Assembly (NCBI GenBank): GCA_910586975.1
Contig: CAJUKX010000007.1
Span: 35,194-99,193, forward strand
Reading direction: 5' to 3'
Length of the DNA: 64,000 bases
Source: an uncultured Muribaculaceae bacterium
GTDB lineage: Bacteria; Bacteroidota; Bacteroidia; Bacteroidales; Muribaculaceae
The translations under genes were made by a program, and so were the position numbers. Each line of letters begins with the position of its first letter. Positions within the stretch are counted from its first letter, which is position 1. This document shows positions 51,193 through 60,321 of this stretch, piece after piece. The notes under the pieces were generated by a model. It searched no databases. It was not told the DNA's origin and worked only from the letters and a program-made list of their open reading frames with translations.

Positions 51193-52527
51193 TTATTCGT
51201 TGGTGACTTTAATAGCTGATACAAGAACATTCTTCACTTCCCATGTGCCCGACGATGCGGCCGATGAGGTGTAGTGGAAACCAATCTGGAATTTCTTGCC
51301 TGAGTAGGGGGTGAGGTCTATGTCGCCCGAGTCTACGAAGTTCCAGTCTTTATTGGTTGAGAACTGCGGAATGTTGAGTATATTCCAGTCGTCGCTGCCT
51401 TCGACACGCACGGCTACAGATACCTGAGTGGCGGGATCGGCATCAAACTTGTTGCAGCAGTGTGCGAAGGTAAGTTTGGCGTCGGTGAAGCCGTTGAGAT
51501 CGATCATGGGCGAGATAAGCCATGAGTCGGAGGGCTTGGAGCTGCCGTTGGTAAAGGCTGAAGCCTTCATGTAGCCGTACTGGGTATCGGCGGTCCATAC
51601 GTAGCTGAGGCCTTCGCCAATGAGTATGTTGTCGATGGTGAAGTCGCCCTGTCCCTTTGCGAAGCTTTCTTCGAGAATCTTGCGCAGGTTGGGGTCGGGT
51701 GCGCCCTCGCCGTCAAAGTCTATGAGACCGTCGGTATCGATGAGCAGCAGCTGCCATGAAGTGCGGTAGCACGAGAGTATACCTACAACGTCGCCGTGTC
51801 CGAAGGGGAGGTCATCGTAGGCAAAGTCGGCATACGAGCTGTTGTACACGATCATCGAGTTGCCTTCGTCGTCAACAATGTGGCGCGAGGTGGTGCTGCC
51901 GGTGGTGAAGGGTTCGCCGGCTTCCTGGAACTTGACGTTGTTGATACGGATGAGTCGGCTCTGCCATTCGATCTGGCCTTCGCGTGAGCGGGCTACATCG
52001 TTGAGTGCGGCGATGGTGGTGAGAGTGGTGTCCATCTTGCCGCCGAATTCTATAGAAGCGTGGGGGCGGAATTCGGGCATTGTAATACGGTTGACGCCCG
52101 AGCCTTGCAGCACACCCAGCTGCATCATGCCGTTGTAGCGGCCTATGGCCAGGCCGGTGGTGTTTACAGCCATCTTCATGCCCTGAGGATATGCGCTTGA
52201 TACGGCCGAGGTGTCTATGCCGATGCAGATCGCGCCGGTGGCATCCTGCAGATAGAGCGACTTATATATATTGCCGGGAGTGCACGACGATACCACGGTG
52301 CCTATGACTGTGGCGTTTTTGCCGTCGGCCAGAGTGGTGACTGTGGTGCCGTAGGTTTCGTTGTCCTGCCAGTAGAGTTCTTTGAGTTCCTTGATGGTGA
52401 TGGTGGCCTCTGTGCCGGCGGGGAAGACGGGGACATCCATGGGCGGCTGTTCCCAATTGTCTGAACACGACTGCATGGCAGTCGCGCCGAGCAGCAGAGC
52501 CGAGATATATAGAGAAATCTTTTTCAT
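51193..52527 (-). CDS. DUF5689 lipoprotein with choice-of-anchor J domain
   Basis: A 444-residue lipoprotein (signal ALLLGATAMQSC, lipidated C21). The DUF5689 core is NATVIGTVVSSCTPGNIYKS, LYLQDATGAICIGI and NTTGLAIGRYNGMMQLG. The C-terminal half (WLISPMIDLNGFTDAKLTFAH, GTWEVKNVLVSAI) is a choice-of-anchor J beta-sandwich. It repeats the front and middle modules of its longer neighbour and lies 24 bases after the receptor gene, so the two may be surface partners of that receptor. Confidence 0.83.
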   Translation of the reverse strand: MKKISLYISALLLGATAMQSCSDNWEQPPMDVPVFPAGTEATITIKELKELYWQDNETYGTTVTTLADGKNATVIGTVVSSCTPGNIYKSLYLQDATGAICIGIDTSAVSSAYPQGMKMAVNTTGLAIGRYNGMMQLGVLQGSGVNRITMPEFRPHASIEFGGKMDTTLTTIAALNDVARSREGQIEWQSRLIRINNVKFQEAGEPFTTGSTTSRHIVDDEGNSMIVYNSSYADFAYDDLPFGHGDVVGILSCYRTSWQLLLIDTDGLIDFDGEGAPDPNLRKILEESFAKGQGDFTIDNILIGEGLSYVWTADTQYGYMKASAFTNGSSKPSDSWLISPMIDLNGFTDAKLTFAHCCNKFDADPATQVSVAVRVEGSDDWNILNIPQFSTNKDWNFVDSGDIDLTPYSGKKFQIGFHYTSSAASSGTWEVKNVLVSAIKVTNE

Positions 52528-52551
52528 GAGATTCTTAATTATTAAATTGTA

Positions 52552-55320
52552 TTAGAAACGGATGCCTACGTTGAAGAACACGCGCACGCCCTGTGCGTAA
52601 GAGTAGCGGTTGGGGTACTTGTCGCGGTTCCAAGTCTTGGTATCTATGCGGCCCTGCTGGTATGCATAGGTTACGACATCGCGGTTGTTGAGTATGTTGT
52701 TTACGTTGAGGTTGAAGTTAAGGCTCAGCGAGCGGTTGATATACACCAGCTTACCTATGCTCACGTTGAGGGTGAAGGCATTCTTGAGCTTGTCCTGCTT
52801 GGTGAGTTCGGCTATCTTGGCCTGAAGTGCTTCGGGGTTGGGATATGCCTGCCACAGGTCGGCAAGGCTCTCGTGGTATGCGGGTGAGAGGTTTACGTAC
52901 GCGTCGCCCTGATATGTGCCGTTGATGCCGAAGAACCACTGGCCGGGAGCTGCCCAGTCAAGGCCGAGGTTGCCGGCAAACTGGGGGGTTGAGCCTACAT
53001 AGTAGTTCTTGAGGTATACGGTCTGGGTCTGGTCTTCGTGGAGACCGTTCTCGTAGGTGTGGGTACCCTGAGGGTTGTTCTTGTACTGGAAACGTGAGTA
53101 TGTTCCGGCAAAAGTAGCTGTGAGCGAGGGTGTGAGTTTGTATGACATACCCAGTTCAACACCTTTATATACTTTCTTCACGCCCGAGAGTATGAAGTAG
53201 GTGTAAGAGTTCACACGGTCGTCGTAGAAGCCGGTGCGTTCGATACCGTCGTCGCTCATTGTGCCGAATACGCTCAACGAACCGCGGAAGCGGCGGTAGT
53301 TCCATGTGTAGGTAAGGTCGGCCGAGAAGATGCGTTCGCTCTGGGCGCCTTCAACCACGTCGTTTTTCACACGGGGCATCAGATAGATGGCATCGGCCAG
53401 CGGAGCGCGGGTGCCGTATTCGAAGTGAGACGAGATGTAGTTGTGGCCGTCGGCCTTGTAGGTACCGCCGAGCTTGAAGCCCAGGTTGTCGAATACCTGC
53501 CACTTGCCCTTGCCGTAAGAGTTCTGGGGAGCGCGGCCGTTGCGCATGTGGCCTTCGCGCTGATACTGCGAGTGAGATACCTTAAGTGCGTAGTTCACAT
53601 CCCAGCGGGGCAGGTTGATGGTGTTTTGCAGCCAAGCCTCGAAGTTGATGGCGTAGAGGTTGTAGTCGTAGCCAAACTTGTCGCCCTTGTATACGCGGTG
53701 GTTGTAGGGGTCGGGATAGTTGAAGTTGTTCACGAGGTTGTCGGGGGCGAGGGTGATGTCGCGGTCAGAGAAGGGGTCGATGTCAACCCAGAATTCACCG
53801 CCGAGCAGGTCGCGGATGGTCTTGTAGTTGGCCGAGTTGGCGTATGCTGCCGATACACCGCCCTGCATGCTCAACCAGTCGTTTACACGGGTGTTGAGGT
53901 ATGAGTTGAGCTTGACGTTGAAGGTGGTGTTGATGCGGTTTTCGAGGATATAGCTTGCACCCTGCTGCATTGATTCGGGTACGTTTTCGTTAGCTATGTT
54001 GTTGAGTTCGTTCACCTGATAGAGGTTATCCCAGTTGATCTGCGAGAAGCTCTGGTCGTTTTTCCACAGCCAGGTGTAGTATTCGCTCTGATCGGTAGGG
54101 TCGCCGTCGTCGGTGAGGTAGTTTGAGGGCAGATAACGGTAGTAGGTGGGGTTGGGGTCGTTGGCCTTGTAGTACTGCAGGGCCGAACGGTTGTAGTAGT
54201 TATAAGATGTGGCTATGGCTGTGTTGAGGGTAGTGTTGCCCTTCTTGTAGAGCCAGTTGAGCATAACGGTGGGGTCGTATGTCTCGGTGATGCGCGATGC
54301 ACGCTTTTTGCCCTGATACCAGCCCCAGTTGGGGTTGTAGAGGTTGTCGTCCATCAGGTCGTACACTTCCTGATATGTGGCACCGGCGGTTGCGCGCTGT
54401 GTGGGGCCGCCCCATGCGGTGAGTACCAGCTGGTTGTTGGCGTTGAAGTATTTCTCAAGCGAGAGGAATATACCGCCCGAGTTGTAGAATGTACCGTCGA
54501 TTACACCTTCCTTTGCATAGCGGCCAATGGCGCTCACTGTGTATGCCCAGCCGTGTTTGTTGAGGCCCGATGCGTATGTCACCATACCGCGCAGCATGTA
54601 GTTTGAGTTGGTGTAGGCTGCCGAGCCGTTGAAGCCGGTGGCATAGAGGTCGGTGGTGGTGTTGTAGTTCACAGCGCCGCCTATGTCGCCGAAGCCGAAG
54701 TTGTTGGCTGCCAGACCCACACCGGTGGTCTTGTTGCGGAATGCGCGTGAGGTCATACCCATGAGCGACGAGAAATTGAAACGACCGCGTATCATGTCGT
54801 TCATCTTCACACCGTTTACGTACACGGCCTGATACTGGCTGTCGTATCCGCGGTAGCGGTAGTACATGGGACCGAAATTGTAAGAAGCGGTGTTGTAGAA
54901 GATATCGTCGTTAGAGCCGGTGAGGGCAGCGATGCTCTGCGAGTTTTCATCGTCGTCTTCGAGCAGGTCTTCGTCATACACCATATCCATTGCATCGCCG
55001 TAGTATGCATCGGTTGACAGGTTTTTAAGGCGGATGTTGCCTAATTGGTTTACTCCGGCGGCTGCGGCAACGTCAAAGCCAAGGCTTTCGTATCCGTCGC
55101 AGCTGATTACCAGGTAGTATTGACCGGGGGTGGTTTCAAGTTGGAAATCTCCGTTAAAGCCGGTGTTAGCCGATACTCCTTTATCGCGGAGCATGACGGT
55201 GGCACCACTTACCGGACTTCCCGATTCACTATTAACCACAACACCGGTAAGCGTAGCGGTCTGCGCAAGAACCGGCAACACAGCCGATAGAAGCGCAAAT
55301 AGAAACAGTTTTAGTCTCAT
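52552..55320 (-). CDS. TonB-dependent receptor with carboxypeptidase-like domain
   Basis: A 922-residue outer membrane receptor. Signal peptide FLFALLSAVLPVLAQ; a carboxypeptidase-regulatory-like domain (20-105, TLTGVVVNSESGSPVSGATV); an acidic stretch YDEDLLEDDDENSQS; plug (YRYRGYDSQYQAVYVNGVKM); a long barrel ending GVRVFFNVGIRF with terminal Phe. There is no adjacent SusD. It leads an operon with two DUF5689 lipoproteins, and diverges from a secreted nuclease gene, suggesting uptake of nucleic-acid breakdown products. Confidence 0.9.
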   Translation of the reverse strand: MRLKLFLFALLSAVLPVLAQTATLTGVVVNSESGSPVSGATVMLRDKGVSANTGFNGDFQLETTPGQYYLVISCDGYESLGFDVAAAAGVNQLGNIRLKNLSTDAYYGDAMDMVYDEDLLEDDDENSQSIAALTGSNDDIFYNTASYNFGPMYYRYRGYDSQYQAVYVNGVKMNDMIRGRFNFSSLMGMTSRAFRNKTTGVGLAANNFGFGDIGGAVNYNTTTDLYATGFNGSAAYTNSNYMLRGMVTYASGLNKHGWAYTVSAIGRYAKEGVIDGTFYNSGGIFLSLEKYFNANNQLVLTAWGGPTQRATAGATYQEVYDLMDDNLYNPNWGWYQGKKRASRITETYDPTVMLNWLYKKGNTTLNTAIATSYNYYNRSALQYYKANDPNPTYYRYLPSNYLTDDGDPTDQSEYYTWLWKNDQSFSQINWDNLYQVNELNNIANENVPESMQQGASYILENRINTTFNVKLNSYLNTRVNDWLSMQGGVSAAYANSANYKTIRDLLGGEFWVDIDPFSDRDITLAPDNLVNNFNYPDPYNHRVYKGDKFGYDYNLYAINFEAWLQNTINLPRWDVNYALKVSHSQYQREGHMRNGRAPQNSYGKGKWQVFDNLGFKLGGTYKADGHNYISSHFEYGTRAPLADAIYLMPRVKNDVVEGAQSERIFSADLTYTWNYRRFRGSLSVFGTMSDDGIERTGFYDDRVNSYTYFILSGVKKVYKGVELGMSYKLTPSLTATFAGTYSRFQYKNNPQGTHTYENGLHEDQTQTVYLKNYYVGSTPQFAGNLGLDWAAPGQWFFGINGTYQGDAYVNLSPAYHESLADLWQAYPNPEALQAKIAELTKQDKLKNAFTLNVSIGKLVYINRSLSLNFNLNVNNILNNRDVVTYAYQQGRIDTKTWNRDKYPNRYSYAQGVRVFFNVGIRF

Positions 55321-55406
55321 GCGGTCAGTTTTTTATTTATAATTATTGTTCCTTGAGTTTTATTGGGTATTTTATAGGTAGTAGAAAGATAGTTTTTTTC
55401 GAACCT

Positions 55407-55437
55407 CAAAAATAAGATTTAAATTTTGATAGCCAAA
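55407..55437 (-). promoter_or_regulatory. Promoter of the TonB receptor operon
   Basis: On the minus strand TTTG (55437-55434), 19 bases, TATTTTTG (55414-55407). The start would be near 55402, leaving a leader of about 80 bases. Confidence 0.6.
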
Positions 55438-55582
55438 GCTTATTTTGAATTATTAACATAATTTAGCTTCTGACCGTCTGTTATATTGCTCCTATTTTGG
55501 TATACAGGCCGCTGCGGAATCATTTTAACGCAAAAATATGATTTTTTATTGCTTTGGTGACAACTTTTTTAAATATTATTCG

Positions 55583-55590
55583 TATCTTTG
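55583..55590 (+). promoter_or_regulatory. -7 box (TATCTTTG) for the secreted nuclease gene
   Basis: TATCTTTG lies 122 bases before ATG 55713; the closest TTTG is 26 bases upstream, longer than usual. Confidence 0.4.
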
Positions 55591-55712
55591 ACAGCTTGAT
55601 GAATTGTATCAGAATGCACGAATTAATTTTTTAACACATATATAATATATAGTTTCGCCTGAGGCGGTATTAAATTATAAACAGCTCTTAAACCTAACAC
55701 CCTACCCCTACT

Positions 55713-56744
55713 ATGTTCAAAAGATTGCTCCTCTCAGCATTGATCGCTATATGCGGCATGAGTTTTGCCTTTGCACAAGTGCAAGTGGCCGGCATAGCTT
55801 TCTATAATCTTGAAAACCTGTTCGACACCATTCCCAACAATCCGCTGGGGCGTGACCTTGAGTATACCCCCAATGGCAAAAACCAGTGGGACAGCCGCAA
55901 ATACAATAATAAGATTGAAAAGCTGTCTTACGCCATATCGCAGCTCACCACCAAGACCACTCCCAACGGCCCCGCCATCATAGGCGTGAGCGAAATAGAG
56001 AACCGCTCGGTGCTCGAAGACCTCGTTGCGGCTCCCGCTCTCAAGCCTTGGAACCTTCAGATCTGCCACCACGATTCGCCCGATAAGCGCGGTGTCGACG
56101 TGGGCCTGCTCTACAATCCCCGCTACTTTAAACTCGAAAACGTTACCAATCACCGCCTTACGGCAGTGCCCTTCGCCACCCGCGACCAGATGTGTGTTGT
56201 AGGTCAGCTTATGGGCGAGCGTATTGCCGTGATTGTCAACCACTGGCCCTCGCGTCTGGGTGGTCAGGAAAAATCATCGCCCTCGCGTGAAGCTGCTGCC
56301 GAGCTGAGCCTTGAAATTGCCGACTCGCTGTGGCGTGTCGACCCCAACATCGGCGTTATCATCATGGGTGACCTCAACGACGACCCCCAGGACAAATCGT
56401 GTGCCAAGGTGCTCGGTGCTGCCAAGGAACCCGGCGGCGTTAAGGAACATCAGTTCTTCAACCCCGCATGGAAGATGCTCGACAAGGGCATAGGCACTCT
56501 GGCCTACAAGAGCTCATGGAACCTCTTCGACCAGATTATACTTTCGGGTAACCTGGTGAATACCAACGACAAAAAGTGGCATTATCAGCGCTTTATCGTG
56601 CACAACCACGACTTCCTGCGCGATACCGAGGGCGCACGTCAGGGCTATCCCAAGCGTACATTTGCATCGGGTTCGTATCTCAACGGATATTCCGACCACT
56701 TCCCCACCGAGGTTATTCTGGTGCGTAAGGTAGAGCGCAAATAA
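55713..56744 (+). CDS. Secreted endonuclease/exonuclease/phosphatase-family protein
   Basis: A 343-residue EEP-fold protein with signal peptide (LLLSALIAICGMSFAFA). Catalytic motifs: FYNLENLFD (metal-binding Asn/Glu), VSEIENRSVLE, GVDVGLLYN, VNHWPSRLGGQ, IMGDLNDDPQD and NGYSDHFPTEV. Such proteins outside the cell act as nucleases or phosphodiesterases. Divergent position to a TonB receptor with OB-fold lipoproteins suggests extracellular DNA or RNA use. The substrate is not proven. Confidence 0.88.
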   Translation: MFKRLLLSALIAICGMSFAFAQVQVAGIAFYNLENLFDTIPNNPLGRDLEYTPNGKNQWDSRKYNNKIEKLSYAISQLTTKTTPNGPAIIGVSEIENRSVLEDLVAAPALKPWNLQICHHDSPDKRGVDVGLLYNPRYFKLENVTNHRLTAVPFATRDQMCVVGQLMGERIAVIVNHWPSRLGGQEKSSPSREAAAELSLEIADSLWRVDPNIGVIIMGDLNDDPQDKSCAKVLGAAKEPGGVKEHQFFNPAWKMLDKGIGTLAYKSSWNLFDQIILSGNLVNTNDKKWHYQRFIVHNHDFLRDTEGARQGYPKRTFASGSYLNGYSDHFPTEVILVRKVERK

Positions 56745-56809
56745 GCCGGCGCCCTACCCTACCCCGGCTCTCTCAAGGATTTTTTACTTTTTAAACCAAT
56801 TATAAGCTT

Positions 56810-58165
56810 ATGAAAAAACTATTACTCACACTCGCATGCGTGACTGCCTTCGGTTTTGCTCAGGCCGAAGAAGTTACTCTCGACTGCACCAACCCCGAAT
56901 CTCTCGGCGTTGAAAAAGCTGCTCCCGGCGAAGCCACTGTAGCATCTGAATTCGGAACAGGCAACATCAAGGTTACCGTAGTACAGGGTCAAGATCTAAG
57001 CAATGGTCAGGAACTTCGTTTCTTTACCAGTGCTGCCGGCGTAGTAGACTTACGTACATCTGCCAAGGGCGGTGCCAAGGGTCACACCTTCACCATCGCT
57101 ACCGTTAACGGCCAGAATATCACCTCTATCGACTTTGATGCAAAGAACCTTACAGTAACAGCTGCTCCCGGTACTCTTGATGGCAAGAGCTGGAGCGGTG
57201 ATGCAGCTTCTGTTGTATTCACCACCACCGGTGCTGTGAACATCAATAAGATTGTTGTAAACTATGGTGGCGCTGCCGACACCCGCAAGCCTGCCGGCCT
57301 CGCTTTCCCCCAGGAAAAATACACCGTAGTTATGGGCGAAGCTTTCACAGCTCCCGTACTCACAAAGGAAACCACTGCAGCCGTTACATATAGCTCTGAC
57401 GCTGAAAAAGTTGCTACTGTTGATGCCGCTACCGGCGCCGTTACTATCGTAGGCGTGGGCAGTGCCCGCATCACAGCTACAGCCGCTGCCAACGACGAAT
57501 ACAAGGAAGGCACAGCATCTTACCTCCTCTTCGTTGAGGATGCAGCTTTGGCCAACGCCATCTACAGCGGTCTCTCTGCTTCTGCCGACGACTGGACTAT
57601 CGACAACGGCTCTCTTCCCGAAGGTCTCACATACGTATGGACTTGGGATGCTTCTTACAGCTATTTGAAGGCTTCTGCGTACAAGGGAAGCAACTACGCA
57701 ACTTCTGCCACTGTTACTTCACCCGAAATCGACCTCACCGGCTGCACAGGTGTTGAACTTCAGTTCGACCAGGTTGGTAACTTCTTCAAGGGCAACATGC
57801 AGAACGATGTAAAGGTACTCGTAAGCGTTAACGGCGGTGCTTTCGAAGCCCTCAATGTGGCTCCCTGGCCCGAAGTTGACGGATGGAATCCTTGGGTTAC
57901 TTCAAAGGCTTCTCTCGCTTCATTCGAAGGCAAGAAGATCAAAGTTCAGTTCCTCTACACCTCTACCACCGAACGCGCAGGTACTTGGGAAATCAAGAAC
58001 TTCATCGTAAGCGGCAACAAGAGCCAGGGTGTGACCGACGTTGAAGCTGCCGAAGATGCTCCCGCCGTTTACTACAACCTGCAGGGTGTACGCGTTGAAA
58101 ACCCCGAAAACGGCCTTTACATCAAGGTTCAGGGCAACAAGACCACCAAGGTTTACGTAAAATAA
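56810..58165 (+). CDS. Exported choice-of-anchor J protein with Ig-like domain and sorting tail
   Basis: A 451-residue protein. Signal peptide LLLTLACVTAFGFAQA; an N-terminal beta domain to about 155; a Big_2-like domain (YSSDAEKVATVDAATGAVTI, 160-242); a choice-of-anchor J domain (250-405, ending WEIKNFIVSGNK); and the C-terminal motif YYNLQGVRVENPENGLYIKV. The same tail occurs at the end of the 25031-26974 gene, pointing to a shared sorting signal. The anchor-J domain resembles those in the divergent DUF5689 lipoproteins. Confidence 0.82.
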   Translation: MKKLLLTLACVTAFGFAQAEEVTLDCTNPESLGVEKAAPGEATVASEFGTGNIKVTVVQGQDLSNGQELRFFTSAAGVVDLRTSAKGGAKGHTFTIATVNGQNITSIDFDAKNLTVTAAPGTLDGKSWSGDAASVVFTTTGAVNINKIVVNYGGAADTRKPAGLAFPQEKYTVVMGEAFTAPVLTKETTAAVTYSSDAEKVATVDAATGAVTIVGVGSARITATAAANDEYKEGTASYLLFVEDAALANAIYSGLSASADDWTIDNGSLPEGLTYVWTWDASYSYLKASAYKGSNYATSATVTSPEIDLTGCTGVELQFDQVGNFFKGNMQNDVKVLVSVNGGAFEALNVAPWPEVDGWNPWVTSKASLASFEGKKIKVQFLYTSTTERAGTWEIKNFIVSGNKSQGVTDVEAAEDAPAVYYNLQGVRVENPENGLYIKVQGNKTTKVYVK

Positions 58166-58198
58166 GATACCATCACGGTAAATAAACCCCTATAAAAA

Positions 58199-58247
58199 AA
58201 TAGGGCTGTACTATTGAGTGTAAATAGTATGGCCCTATTAATTTTTT
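58199..58247. terminator. Bidirectional terminator between exoprotein gene and tatD
   Basis: AATAGGGCTGTACTATT pairs with AATAGTATGGCCCTATT around a 7-base loop, followed by TAATTTTTT on the plus strand and preceded by A-run (T-run on the minus strand) at 58193-58200. It ends the 56810 gene and, from the other side, tatD. Confidence 0.8.
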
Positions 58248-58804
58248 ATGTCCGGCAGACTTGTGTCAGGTGCGTCGGTCTCGGTATGGATACGCTCGCG
58301 CGGAATGTCGGGATAGCGCTCTATATGCTCGGCGCGCATCGACAGGTCTATGCCGGCATCAAGCAGCTGACGGGCCAGTTCGGGCTTTTTTCTGAAACCG
58401 TGCACTATCCACATACCCGGGTCGGGACAGTGACGGCGCGCAGCGGCCAGCAGCATGTCGTAGGCGCGCACACAGTGGATGATGAGGGGTTTCCCTACCC
58501 TGCGGGCCAGACGAGCCTGAAAATCAAATACAGCGGCCTGACAGGCCGGGTCGCCGCCACGCATGCGGTCGAAGCCGGCTTCGCCTATGGCCACCACACG
58601 GTTGTCGCGGGCCATAGCCACCAGTTGTTTGAGTGTCGACAGCTTAATGTGTGCCGCGGTGTCCCACGGATGTATGCCCACGCTGTATGTGCCCCCGGGC
58701 AGCATAGGGGTGCCGGGAGTGATGTTTACCACAGTGTCGCCCGACAGCTGCTGTGAGCGGTCGTGGCTGTGTATATCGGTGTATTTGCTCAGTATGTGGG
58801 TCAT
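58238..58804 (-). CDS. TatD-family metal-dependent hydrolase (short form)
   Basis: A 188-residue protein from ATG 58804, which overlaps the yidD stop by four bases. It keeps the metal ligands of the TatD family: YTDIHSH at the N-terminus, AIGEAGFDR, PLIIHCVRAYD, WIVHGFRK and HTETDAPD. It is much shorter than the about 260 residues usual for TatD, but this compact form has all catalytic positions, so it is probably an active DNase-type hydrolase. Confidence 0.88.
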   Translation of the reverse strand: MTHILSKYTDIHSHDRSQQLSGDTVVNITPGTPMLPGGTYSVGIHPWDTAAHIKLSTLKQLVAMARDNRVVAIGEAGFDRMRGGDPACQAAVFDFQARLARRVGKPLIIHCVRAYDMLLAAARRHCPDPGMWIVHGFRKKPELARQLLDAGIDLSMRAEHIERYPDIPRERIHTETDAPDTSLPDIKN

Positions 58805-59025
58805 GGTACGGGGTCGTAGCCGCTGCCTCCCCACGGATGGCAGCGCAGCAGTCGCCTGACGGTGAGGTACATACCCTTAACGGGACCATGCTTGCGCAGG
58901 GCTTCGAGGGCATATTGGCTGCATGTGGGGGTAAACCGGCACGATGCCGGAAGCATGGGCGATATACATGCCCGGTAGAAGTGGATGGGCAACGACAGCA
59001 CGAAGCTAAGGAAGTTTGACAGCAT
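58801..59025 (-). CDS. yidD: Membrane protein insertion efficiency factor
   Basis: A 74-residue YidD protein. IHFYRACISPMLPASCRFTP followed by TCSQYALEALRKHG and CHPWGGSGYDPVP is the family pattern with its conserved cysteines. It helps YidC-dependent membrane protein insertion. It overlaps rnpA by 20 bases and tatD by 4, forming a tightly coupled run. Confidence 0.95.
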   Translation of the reverse strand: MLSNFLSFVLSLPIHFYRACISPMLPASCRFTPTCSQYALEALRKHGPVKGMYLTVRRLLRCHPWGGSGYDPVP

Positions 59026-59404
59026 CGCTCTCCTGAATTTTGGTAAGCAGACGGTGCATGGCGCGCTCTACGGCGGCATAGTCGCGCAACTTGTCGGCCA
59101 CGTATATAAAGGCCACATCAAGGCGCACGCCCTGCGGCATGGGGAAGTCGGGCCTGGCCAGGCGGTATGATTCGCGTATGCGGCGGCGCATGGCCACACG
59201 GTCTACGGCATGGTGCAGGCGCTTCTTGGGTACTGACACCACAAAGGCTATGGGCGCATCGCTCTTGCGCGACGGATTATTGCGCCACACAGCCCTGAGC
59301 GGATAGCACAGAGCCGCCTCTACCCCTCCGTGGCGCGTGAACAGCTGTTCTATGGCCACGGGCGAGCATAATTTCTCTTTTTTATATAATCGCAGACCTT
59401 TCAT
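59006..59404 (-). CDS. rnpA: Ribonuclease P protein component
   Basis: A 132-residue basic protein assisting the RNase P RNA in tRNA 5' maturation. ATG 59404 is chosen (MKGLRLYKKEKL); the frame opens 15 bases earlier only with GTG. FVVSVPKKRLHHAVDRVAMR and RRIRESYRLA is the RNR-type RNA-binding motif region. rpmH, often next to rnpA, is not adjacent here. Confidence 0.93.
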   Translation of the reverse strand: MKGLRLYKKEKLCSPVAIEQLFTRHGGVEAALCYPLRAVWRNNPSRKSDAPIAFVVSVPKKRLHHAVDRVAMRRRIRESYRLARPDFPMPQGVRLDVAFIYVADKLRDYAAVERAMHRLLTKIQESDAVKLP

Positions 59405-59412
59405 ATTTACAA

Positions 59413-59452
59413 GGAGCACAGTATTCCATTGATTTATGTTATACTGTGCTCC
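59413..59452 (-). other. Perfect 12-bp hairpin between hemD and rnpA
   Basis: GGAGCACAGTAT and ATACTGTGCTCC flank a 16-base loop, 8 bases before the rnpA ATG on the minus strand. With no T-run it is not a clear terminator; it might shape rnpA translation or be an operator. Confidence 0.45.
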
Positions 59453-59480
59453 CGTTTCAGTTTTATGTTTTTACAGATGT

Positions 59481-60296
59481 TTATACAGCCTGGTCCTGCA
59501 TTTTGTCGATGCGCGGATTGTGCTCGGCCAGATAACTGTCGATGGCGGCTGTCATCGAGGGGAATTTGGGCGACGGAGCTTCGATGTCCACACGCAGGCC
59601 GGCATCCTTGGCGGCTTGGGTGGTCGAGGGGCCGAAGGTGGCTATGGCTATCTCGCCCTGCTCGAAGTTGGGGAAGTTCTTGAGCAGCGAGTCAATTCCC
59701 TGGGGTGAGAAGAATACGAGCATGTCGTAGTCCAGGGGTTCGTCAGGACCGAAGTCGTTGCTCACGGTGCGGTACATCACCGCGCGGTCATACTTGATTT
59801 TGTCGCCGAGAACCTCGCTCTCGTTGCCGTTGTTCACGTCAGATACGGCCAGCATATACTTCTCGTCCTTGTGCTTGAGCATATAGGGCAGCAGGTCGGC
59901 GAGCTTGCCGGTGGGAGAGTTGAATATCTTGCGCTTGCGGTAAACAATATACTTCTGAAGGTATTTGCCGATGGTCTCAGAGGTACAGAAGTACTTCTGG
60001 GTATCGGGTACAGTGTAGCGTATTTCCTCGCACAGGCGGAAGAAATGGTCTATCGCTGTCTTAGCCGTAAAAATGATAGCTGTATGTTCCGGAATCGATA
60101 CCTTTTGAGTGCGGAACTCTTTTGCAGAAAGGCCTTCAACTTTAATGAACGGGCGGAATACCACGTCAACTCCGTATTTCTCTGTTAGTTCAAAGTAAGG
60201 AGATTTTTCAGACGAAGGTTTAGGCTGGGATACTAAAATTTTCTTTACTTTCACTCTTCTAAAAATTTTTACGGGTTTATTCCGGTTCAAATCCAT
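59481..60296 (-). CDS. hemD: Uroporphyrinogen-III synthase
   Basis: A 271-residue HemD of the Bacteroidota type, closing hydroxymethylbilane to uroporphyrinogen III. KKILVSQPKPSSEKSPYFEL, HTAIIFTAKTAIDHFF, MLVFFSPQGIDSLLKNFPNF and IATFGPSTTQAAKDAGLRVDI mark the two alpha/beta domains. ATG 60296 is given; GTG 60254 (reading MKVKKILVSQP) is closer to the usual family N-terminus and may be the true start. It follows the DUF4271 gene by 25 bases. Confidence 0.88.
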   Translation of the reverse strand: MDLNRNKPVKIFRRVKVKKILVSQPKPSSEKSPYFELTEKYGVDVVFRPFIKVEGLSAKEFRTQKVSIPEHTAIIFTAKTAIDHFFRLCEEIRYTVPDTQKYFCTSETIGKYLQKYIVYRKRKIFNSPTGKLADLLPYMLKHKDEKYMLAVSDVNNGNESEVLGDKIKYDRAVMYRTVSNDFGPDEPLDYDMLVFFSPQGIDSLLKNFPNFEQGEIAIATFGPSTTQAAKDAGLRVDIEAPSPKFPSMTAAIDSYLAEHNPRIDKMQDQAV

Positions 60297-60321
60297 GAAT
60301 CGGTGTGTTTTTTACCCGTTG

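Larger units (their letters stand above)
55321..55712. other. 392-bp divergent promoter region
   Basis: AT-rich spacer between the receptor operon (left) and the nuclease gene (right). It holds a leftward promoter at 55407-55437, another possible leftward -7 box CAAAAATA at 55531-55538 (minus TATTTTTG) and a rightward TATCTTTG at 55583-55590. No further ORF was recognised. Confidence 0.6.
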
